Assembly: GCA_963618015.1 (NCBI GenBank)
Contig: CAVEQS010000048.1
Coordinates: 1 to 19,144, forward strand
Source of the DNA: Apopatocola sp963618015
GTDB taxonomy: Bacteria > Bacillota > Clostridia > Oscillospirales > Oscillospiraceae
Reading direction: 5' to 3'
Length of the DNA stretch: 19,144 bases
The stretch's first letter is position 1; the number at the start of each line of letters is the position of its first letter. Positions 14,105 to 19,144 of the stretch are shown here, in pieces. Under the pieces are notes generated by a model that saw only the letters and a list, made by a program, of their open reading frames with translations, had not been told where the DNA came from and did no database searches. A program made the position numbers and the translations under genes.

Positions 14105-15316
14105 ATGAAGCTGCTAGACACCACAAGAAAGGACGCTGTATGCTCTATGAAAGATAATACCTCAAAACTGCTCGGATTGGAAGATGTAATCGTAAAAAAT
14201 GTTTATGAAAATGAAACCAGCTGCTGCATAGAGCTCGAACTGCCCCGGAGGAAGCACATCTGCCCGCGCTGCCAGGGCGAGACAGAGCGCATTCACGACT
14301 ACCGAATCCAGCGAGTCAAGGATCTGGACATGCACGGAGCGCATACATATCTGTACCTGAGAAAACGTAGGTACGTCTGCGGTGCCTGCGGGAAGCGGTT
14401 CTATGAGAAAAACAGCTTTCTACCCCGGTTCCACAGAGTGACGAACCGCCTCGCCGCAAAGGTGATCTGCGACTTCAAAGACCTGCGCTCGGCAAAAGAG
14501 ATCGGCAGCAAGAACAATATCTCAGCTCAGACCGCGCTGAGGTATTTCAAGCTCGTGAATTACTCCTGCAAGGAGCTTCCGGAGGTATTGTCCATAGACG
14601 AGTTTAAGGGCAACGCGGGCGGAGAAAAGTACCAGACTATCCTGACCGACGCGAAAAACAGGAAGATAGCGGACATACTTCCCAACCGCAAAAAGGGCGA
14701 TCTGATCAAGTATTTCCTTGCATTTGAGAACAGAAAAGACGTGAAGTATGTAGTGATCGACATGAACCGTTACTTCAAAGAGACCGCTGAAATATGCTTC
14801 CCGAACGCAAAAATAGTGATCGACCGGTACCATGTAGCCCGTCAGGCCATATGGGCGCTTGAGAACGTGCGAAAGACAGAGCAGCAAGCTCTCTCGTCCG
14901 CATGGAGAAAGTTCTGCAAGCATTCAAAGAGATTGCTGTGCAAGAGCAAGGAAAAGCTGAAGGATGAGGAACGGGAGCAGCTGCGGATCATCCTCGGCCT
15001 ATCTGCACGTCTTGAAATAGCTTATGATCTGAAGAACGACTTCCTGGAGTTTATGCACTCACCGGATTCGGCAACAGCAAAAGAGAGATTAGCCTTATGG
15101 CTGTTCCATGCGGAAAATAGCCGCATCCCCGAATTTGAAGCCTGCATCACCGCTGTGCGCAACTGGGCCGAGTATATCCTCAACAGCTTCGATGTCCCGT
15201 ATTCCAACGGCTTCACCGAGGGCTGCAACAACAAGACCAAAGTACTCAAGCGTGTCTGCTTCGGCGTCAGAAGCTTCCCCACATTTAGGAACAGGATCCT
15301 CCACTGCGCTTCATGA
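14105..15316 (+). CDS. ISL3 family transposase
   Basis: This is a 403-aa DDE transposase of the ISL3 family. The N-terminal zinc-binding HTH region has C53, C56, C92 and C95. Catalytic acidic residues are likely D165 (LSIDEFKG), D219 (VVIDMN) or D240 (IDRYHVARQ), and E372 (YSNGFTEGCNNKTKVLKR). The typical end FRNRIL is present, so it looks full length. An internal ATG at 14147 (MKDNTSKLLGLEDV) is an alternative start and matches the usual family N-terminus. Neither start has a good ribosome site at ideal spacing. The last 6 bp overlap the convergent passenger gene. Confidence 0.95.
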   Translation: MKLLDTTRKDAVCSMKDNTSKLLGLEDVIVKNVYENETSCCIELELPRRKHICPRCQGETERIHDYRIQRVKDLDMHGAHTYLYLRKRRYVCGACGKRFYEKNSFLPRFHRVTNRLAAKVICDFKDLRSAKEIGSKNNISAQTALRYFKLVNYSCKELPEVLSIDEFKGNAGGEKYQTILTDAKNRKIADILPNRKKGDLIKYFLAFENRKDVKYVVIDMNRYFKETAEICFPNAKIVIDRYHVARQAIWALENVRKTEQQALSSAWRKFCKHSKRLLCKSKEKLKDEEREQLRIILGLSARLEIAYDLKNDFLEFMHSPDSATAKERLALWLFHAENSRIPEFEACITAVRNWAEYILNSFDVPYSNGFTEGCNNKTKVLKRVCFGVRSFPTFRNRILHCAS

Positions 15317-15709
15317 CCGGCTGGGAAAGATAATGATCGCGTTTGAATAATCCTTCCAATCCAGCTCCTGACCGCAGCGGTCACAAAAGTGCTGGTATTC
15401 CCGGTCAAGCGTCAGTTTGCAGTACGGGCATACGGGATAGCAGCCAAGTCCACAGATAAAGCGGCTCTCTACAACAGACATGGGTAGCCTGGGTTCCGAC
15501 AGCGGCGGGGCCCTCAGCAGCTCGTTCGGTGTGAGCTCAAGGCCGACACGCAGCTTCTCAAGGGTAATGATCGATGCGTTGGTCTGTCCTCTGGCAACGC
15601 TGCCGAAGTATCTCGGGCTGAGGCCGCAGAGCTCTGCGGCTTTCTCGTAGCTGAGAACACGGCTGCTGCACAGCTGAAGGATAGACAGGGATAGATTTTT
15701 TGAAAACAT
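15311..15709 (-). CDS. HTH and zinc-ribbon passenger protein of the ISL3 element
   Basis: This is a 132-aa protein encoded inside the element. An XRE-like helix-turn-helix spans about 17-55 (VLSYEKAAELCGLSPRYFGS). It is followed by a C-terminal zinc ribbon with C94, C97, C109 and C112 (C-x2-C-x11-C-x2-C), and two more cysteines at 86 and 90. A TTG at 15733 would add eight residues; the ATG at 15709 is preferred but its ribosome site is weak. It is convergent with the transposase and overlaps it by 6 bp, so the two stop codons are adjacent. I do not recognise a named family. DNA binding is inferred, and a role in controlling transposition is a guess. Confidence 0.75.
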   Translation of the reverse strand: MFSKNLSLSILQLCSSRVLSYEKAAELCGLSPRYFGSVARGQTNASIITLEKLRVGLELTPNELLRAPPLSEPRLPMSVVESRFICGLGCYPVCPYCKLTLDREYQHFCDRCGQELDWKDYSNAIIIFPSRS

Positions 15710-15851
15710 CTTTTTCGCTCTCTTTCTATTCAAGATGCTTTCAGATTAGGAGCAGCATGCTGCCGCCTCAAGGAACGATACTGCCTGTTTTTTACTTTTT
15801 CTCTTTTTTCTTACAAAAACTCTAAAATCTCATGCGGCTATTTTATTATGC

Positions 15852-15898
15852 AGCAAAGGCGTGGGCACCACGCCGCCCACGCCTCTCTGCTATTTTTT
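15852..15898 (+). terminator. Terminator near the right end of the ISL3 element
   Basis: AGGCGTGGGC and GCCCACGCCT form a perfect 10-bp stem with an 8-nt loop, extended at the base by AGCA/TGCT. The plus strand continues ATTTTTT. It lies in the 236-bp region upstream of the passenger gene. It would stop plus-strand transcripts before they leave the element antisense to the ATPase gene. The rest of 15710-15908 is AT-rich and holds no other gene I can support. Confidence 0.7.
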
Positions 15899-15908
15899 GC
15901 TAAGCTCC

Positions 15909-15931
15909 ACCCCAACTATTGACCTGGAACC
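15909..15931 (-). repeat. ISL3 element right terminal inverted repeat
   Basis: Read on the minus strand it starts GGTTCCAGGT and ends AGTTGGGGT. It matches the left end at 16 of 23 positions and abuts the right copy of the target duplication. Confidence 0.85.
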
Positions 15932-15939
15932 GTTTTTTA
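15932..15939. repeat. 8-bp target site duplication, right copy
   Basis: GTTTTTTA is identical to 13996-14003. It lies 6 bp from the stop codon of the P-type ATPase homologue. Confidence 0.9.
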
Positions 15940-15945
15940 TAAAAC

Positions 15946-17859
15946 CTATTTCTGTTCCGTCCAGATACGCGAGGAATAAAGGATCCCGGCGATCCCGGCG
16001 ACAGTATCGACCATGGCCGCAAACCAGAGCTGATACGTAACGCCGAGCAGCGCGAGAATGAGCAGAACCGCTTTGACAGCCAGAACAGCCAGCAGAAGCT
16101 GCCGAACCGTGGAGCGCGTGGCTTTTGCCGCGTCGATCGCTCCCGCGATAGGAGAAGCCGTCTTGTCCATGATAACGGCGCTGCCCGTCTGCATGGCCGT
16201 CTCGGACGCGAGACCGTCAACGCAAACGCCGATGTCCGCCGCGCTGAAGCAGGCGGAATCGCCGCTTGCCTCGCCTAGATACAGCACGCTGTTTACCGGG
16301 TAACGCTCCTTGATCTCCTGAATCTTTTCCAGCCGGTCCATCGGCATGCACTGCGCATAATACTCGCGCACGCCGGCGGAAACGGCGGCGGTGCGGGTCT
16401 TTTCCGGGCTGTCTGCCGAGAGCATGATGCATTCGCAGCCGGCACCGGCCACGGCGCTGAACGAACCTCTGGCGTCATCGCGGATCGTATCGGAAAGATA
16501 GATGCAGCCGGCGTACTGGTCGTTGACGGACATATACACGGTAACGCTGTCCCCAACGGGATCAGTGACGGCGATGCCGTTTTTCTCCATGTATGCCGCG
16601 TCGCCCATGCGGATATCGATCCCGTCGATCACGGCCGTGATGCCGTCGGGCTCTTCGGTGAACTCCTCAATAAGAGAAGCGTCGATCGCCTGTCCATACG
16701 CTTTGGCAATGGATGCGGCAACGGCAGTGGACGAGCCGGATCCAGCGTGCGCCGCGACCTTGAGCAGCACCGCGGGGTCAAGCCGCTCCGACTTCACGGA
16801 GGAGACACGATAAAATCCGGTGGAGAGCATTTCGTCCTTATCAAACACGACCGCTCCCGCGCGGGAAAGGCCGTCCAGAATGAAAGCGTCCTTTACAACA
16901 ACACCGCTTTTCAGCGAACGGAAAAGCCCGGCAAGGTACATGAACGGCAGCGGTACGAGAAATGCCGTCGGGCAGGAGATGATGAGAAGCACGAGCGCAC
17001 GGTGAATGGCTTCCTCGGTGGGCACCGTGGAGAAGATCAGAAGGAGCAGCGCAATGAGAACGCTGATGCCGAGAGCAAACGGAGCATAGACTCTCGCATA
17101 CCGCTCCACGGAATCGGTCTCGGGGCTATAGACGGCGTCCGGGTCGGAAACGGTGCCGATCTCATGGGCAAAAACGGAGTCCGAAGCAGGGCCGAGCACC
17201 GTGCAGCGCACGGCAGCGCTGCTGTTGACAGCGCCTGCGGGGATCTTCTGTCCGGCAGTCACTTCGCGCCGGGCGGTATGTCCAAAGATCGGAGCAAGAT
17301 CGAGCGTGGCAGAGCCTTCCAGAATTTCAAGATCCGCCGGGGCGCGCTGGCCGCGATCGAGAATAAGAATGTCTCCGAGCTGAACATCCTCCGGCGAAAT
17401 GGCAGTTTTCTCATCGCCGCGAAGCACCGTAACGCTCGGCACGTAGGGATCGACACGGTCGCGGTAGCTTGACTTCGTGAGAGCCGAAGCGTACGAGCGG
17501 GCGATATAGCCGGCCTGATAGATCAGCATGACGGCGGCAGCTTCGTACCCTTCGTTGATCGTAAAGGCAAGGATCGCCGCGATGGAAACAAGGAGCTCTT
17601 CGCCAAGGTACCGCTCCTTAACGAGCCGGACACAGGCGCGGTACAGCACGTCAAAACCGCTGATCAGCGTGCTGAGCAGCAGAAGGAGAAGCGATATGCC
17701 GTCTCCAAGGCGCAGAAAGAGACCGAGACAGAGCAGCACGGCGGCAACACCGAGCCGGACAAACAAAAGTTTATCCACGCCGTACCATGTGCTCCCGCCG
17801 AGAGACGCAAAGCCTCCCCCGCTTTCCCCTTCCGTTTTCTTGTTGAAAAGTTCTTTCAT
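15946..17859 (-). CDS. P1B-type ATPase homologue with degenerate catalytic motifs
   Basis: This is a 637-aa protein with the full domain order of a heavy-metal P-type ATPase (Zn/Cd-like): N-terminal membrane helices, actuator domain, CPx helix, P and N domains and two final helices. No N-terminal metal-binding domain is present. The phosphorylation aspartate D340 remains, but DKTGT reads DKDEM (340-344). TGES reads FGHT (192-195). CPC reads C296-P-T298. The HP pair of the N domain is absent (GSGSSTAVA, 373-381). TGD reads SAD (481-483). GDGxND reads GEASGD (529-534). K596 and D618 of the last helices, typical of Zn/Cd pumps, are kept. The frame is intact with clean membrane segments, suggesting selection for a non-pumping role. 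The ribosome site is weak. Family membership is sure; activity is doubtful. Confidence 0.88.
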   Translation of the reverse strand: MKELFNKKTEGESGGGFASLGGSTWYGVDKLLFVRLGVAAVLLCLGLFLRLGDGISLLLLLLSTLISGFDVLYRACVRLVKERYLGEELLVSIAAILAFTINEGYEAAAVMLIYQAGYIARSYASALTKSSYRDRVDPYVPSVTVLRGDEKTAISPEDVQLGDILILDRGQRAPADLEILEGSATLDLAPIFGHTARREVTAGQKIPAGAVNSSAAVRCTVLGPASDSVFAHEIGTVSDPDAVYSPETDSVERYARVYAPFALGISVLIALLLLIFSTVPTEEAIHRALVLLIISCPTAFLVPLPFMYLAGLFRSLKSGVVVKDAFILDGLSRAGAVVFDKDEMLSTGFYRVSSVKSERLDPAVLLKVAAHAGSGSSTAVAASIAKAYGQAIDASLIEEFTEEPDGITAVIDGIDIRMGDAAYMEKNGIAVTDPVGDSVTVYMSVNDQYAGCIYLSDTIRDDARGSFSAVAGAGCECIMLSADSPEKTRTAAVSAGVREYYAQCMPMDRLEKIQEIKERYPVNSVLYLGEASGDSACFSAADIGVCVDGLASETAMQTGSAVIMDKTASPIAGAIDAAKATRSTVRQLLLAVLAVKAVLLILALLGVTYQLWFAAMVDTVAGIAGILYSSRIWTEQK

Positions 17860-17906
17860 ATCGTTAACCCCATTCTATGGTTCCGTAATATTCCACTTTA
17901 CATAAT

Positions 17907-17934
17907 AGTATATCATTAACATACCAAAAAGCAA
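17907..17934 (-). promoter_or_regulatory. Sigma-A-like promoter for the P-type ATPase homologue
   Basis: The minus strand shows TTGCTT (17929-17934), a 16-bp spacer and TATACT (17907-17912), 48 bp before the ATG. The -10 is good and the -35 poor. Confidence 0.5.
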
Positions 17935-17981
17935 CCGCGATTTTCAGTTTTTCAAAAAAAGGTCACGGGGTTTTCCTGCCG

Positions 17982-17989
17982 CATACGAT
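17982..17989 (+). promoter_or_regulatory. Candidate sigma-E-like -10 for the cotJ operon
   Basis: CATACGAT matches 7 of 8 positions of the sigma-E -10 consensus CATACAHT and lies 45 bp before the cotJ start. No matching -35 is visible 14-15 bp upstream, so the call rests on the -10 and on the known sigma-E control of cotJ in B. subtilis. A small 6-bp hairpin (17995-18009) lies in the predicted leader. Confidence 0.35.
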
Positions 17990-18034
17990 GGGCTGAGAGC
18001 ATCGCTCTCTATCCGGAAATATGGAGGAATCGTT

Positions 18035-18484
18035 TTGAATAGTAAGGAGTCCGCGGCGGCCTGCGGATATAAATGCGGCGCTTTGCCGTCCTGCGCGCCG
18101 CTGGCGGTTGGCTTTGTGCCCGCACAGGAGAATGCACAGGCCCGGTATGAGCCGGATAAGGCGCTGGCACGCGGTACGCTTTTCCCGGGGCTGGATCTGC
18201 CGCTCGGAAACATGGTCAACGACGCCGCGCCGGACGTACCGCTTGCCGAGCTCATGGCGATCGATTTCGCCGCGCACGATCTCTCGCTGTATCTCGATAC
18301 CCACGCCGGTGACGCGGAGGCTTTTGCCGCCTATCAGGATCTGCTCAAGCTCGCCGAGGAGGGCGCACAGCGCTATGCCAGACTCTATGGACCGATCACC
18401 AAGCGCGATCTAATCAGCGCGGAAACGTATACCTGGCTGAAAAGTCCCTGGCCGTGGGAGTACCGCGGCGGCACGGAGGGTTGA
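18035..18484 (+). CDS. Spore coat CotJA-CotJB fusion protein
   Basis: This is a 149-aa protein that joins two normally separate coat proteins. Residues about 20-60 (PLAVGFVPAQ ... YEPDKALARGTLFPGLDLP) match CotJA. Residues about 70-142 (LMAIDFAAHDLSLYLDTH ... YGPITKRD ... SPWPWE) match CotJB. There is no stop between them. Four cysteines lie near the N-terminus (C10, C14, C20 and nearby sequence rich in Ala/Gly). The start is TTG at 18035, 7 nt after GGAGG. cotJC follows 3 nt after the stop. In B. subtilis CotJA and CotJC assemble into the inner spore coat and CotJB is needed with them. Confidence 0.85.
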   Translation: MNSKESAAACGYKCGALPSCAPLAVGFVPAQENAQARYEPDKALARGTLFPGLDLPLGNMVNDAAPDVPLAELMAIDFAAHDLSLYLDTHAGDAEAFAAYQDLLKLAEEGAQRYARLYGPITKRDLISAETYTWLKSPWPWEYRGGTEG

Positions 18485-18487
18485 CGT

Positions 18488-19087
18488 ATGTTTATTTATA
18501 AGAAGAGTCTTCAGTATCCGGTTCGTATTGCCAATCCGAATCCGGCGCTTGCCAAGATCATCATTTCGCAGTACGGCGGACCAAACGGCGAGCTCGGCGC
18601 GTCGCTCCGCTATCTGAGCCAGCGATTTGCCATGCCGAGCGATGAGGTCAAGGGAATATTGACTGATATCGGCACAGAAGAACTTGGCCATTTGGAAATG
18701 GTCGGCTCGATCGTCCACCAGCTCACGCGGAATCTGACGCCGGAGGAGATCAAGGCGCAGGGCTTTGACGCCTATTTCGTTGATCACACGCTCGGCGTAT
18801 TTCCGCAGGCCGCGGCGGGCGTGCCGTGGAACGCTATCGGCATCGGCGTCAGCGGCGACGTGATCGCTGACCTCACCGAAGATCTCGCTGCCGAGCAGAA
18901 GGCGCGCGCTACCTACGATAACATTCTCCGTCTTTCTGACGATCCGGACGTGAACAACGTCATCCGCTTCCTGCGCGAGCGGGAAGTCGTCCACTTCCAG
19001 CGCTTCGGCGAGGCGCTGGGGCTTGTGACAGAAAAGCTCAACCAGAACAATGTGTACTATATGAACCCGGCGTTTCCCGGGCGCTGA
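18488..19087 (+). CDS. cotJC: Spore coat protein CotJC, manganese catalase family
   Basis: This is a 199-aa ferritin-like protein of the manganese catalase family. The dinuclear metal ligands line up well with the known Mn-catalase pattern: E35, E65, H68, E136 and H169. The last pair shows the same 33-residue spacing as the E148-H181 pair of the Lactiplantibacillus enzyme. The start MFIYKKSLQYPVRI and the end NNVYYMNPAFPGR are typical of CotJC. It sits 3 nt after the CotJA-CotJB gene, with GGAGGG before the ATG. Catalase activity is plausible but not shown by sequence alone. Confidence 0.95.
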   Translation: MFIYKKSLQYPVRIANPNPALAKIIISQYGGPNGELGASLRYLSQRFAMPSDEVKGILTDIGTEELGHLEMVGSIVHQLTRNLTPEEIKAQGFDAYFVDHTLGVFPQAAAGVPWNAIGIGVSGDVIADLTEDLAAEQKARATYDNILRLSDDPDVNNVIRFLREREVVHFQRFGEALGLVTEKLNQNNVYYMNPAFPGR

Positions 19088-19097
19088 CGAGTCAAGA

Positions 19098-19138
19098 CCA
19101 CCGGCGTAGCCGGTGGCTTGCACAAGCCCTATAAGGGC
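19098..19138. repeat. Paired hairpins at the window edge, possible IS200/IS605-type end
   Basis: CCACCGGC/GCCGGTGG (8 bp, loop GTA, 19098-19116) is followed by GCCCT/AGGGC (5 bp, loop ATA, 19126-19138). No T-run follows, so a simple terminator is unlikely. Compact subterminal hairpins like the first occur at ends of IS200/IS605 elements and REP-type sequences. The window stops before this can be tested. Confidence 0.4.
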
Positions 19139-19144
19139 ATAGGA

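Larger units (their letters stand above)
14004..15931 (+). mobile_element. Complete ISL3-family insertion sequence
   Basis: This is a 1928-bp element. Its ends (14004-14026 and 15909-15931) are imperfect 23-bp inverted repeats, identical at 16 positions, with GGTT outermost and AGTTGGGGT innermost. Perfect 8-bp direct repeats GTTTTTTA flank it, the target-duplication size known for ISL3. It encodes an apparently intact ISL3 transposase and a convergent HTH/zinc-ribbon passenger gene. A plus-strand terminator lies near the right end and a large hairpin near the left end. The element appears complete and could be recent. Confidence 0.93.

Noticed and set aside
15946..17859. P-type ATPase homologue as a pseudogene
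   Set aside because: There is no frameshift or internal stop, helices and hinge residues remain, and the altered motifs are clean substitutions, so it is kept as a CDS.
1..19144. CRISPR arrays, tRNA or rRNA genes, riboswitches
   Set aside because: No regularly spaced direct repeats, cloverleaf-like segments, rRNA-like stretches or known riboswitch cores were recognised by eye.

Overview
The window reads as chromosome of an endospore-forming member of the Clostridia, most likely Oscillospiraceae-like. It carries spoIVA, cwlD, sigH and a cotJ operon together with a Firmicutes-type ruvC-ruvA-ruvB cluster. Base composition looks mid-50s % GC by eye, and TTG and GTG starts are common (cwlD, ruvB, cotJA-JB, spoIVA, ruvA). 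Almost everything is on the minus strand. Only the transposase and the cotJ operon run on the plus strand. No rRNA, tRNA or CRISPR was seen.

Layout, left to right. (1) 38-2625: a DHHW/AlgX-like protein and an MBOAT O-acyltransferase, a probable extracellular polymer acylation pair, closed by a terminator at 38-63. (2) 2656-5873: tyrosine recombinase, radA and cwlD, with radA and cwlD overlapping by 4 bp. A perfect AT-rich 14-bp inverted repeat lies between radA and the recombinase gene. (3) 5936-7132: an aspartate aminotransferase-like gene with its own sigma-A-like promoter. (4) 7253-10257: trmK, a Nif3-like gene and spoIVA. A sigma-E-like promoter precedes spoIVA. (5) 10316-10522: a small DUF1858 redox protein between two strong hairpin terminators. 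(6) 10666-11613: sigH and a small double zinc-ribbon protein. (7) 11713-13878: ruvC-ruvA-ruvB from one promoter. (8) 14004-15931: a complete ISL3-family insertion sequence with imperfect 23-bp ends and a perfect 8-bp target duplication (GTTTTTTA). It also carries a convergent HTH/zinc-ribbon passenger gene. (9) 15946-17859: a full-length P1B-type ATPase homologue in which nearly every catalytic signature is altered. (10) 18035-19087: a cotJA-cotJB fusion followed by cotJC. Two hairpins at the window edge may mark the end of another mobile element.

The most notable points are five. First, the P-type ATPase looks like an intact pseudo-enzyme (DKTGT is DKDEM, GDGxND is GEASGD, CPC is CPT). Second, the ISL3 element inserted between that gene's stop codon and its terminator, and it carries an unusual regulator-like passenger. 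Third, cotJA and cotJB form one reading frame. Fourth, the cwlD start sits inside a 13-bp hairpin whose loop holds a sporulation-promoter-like -10. Fifth, an AT-rich inverted repeat with dif-like geometry lies beside a Xer-type recombinase gene. All functional statements are from reading the sequence; no database search was run.
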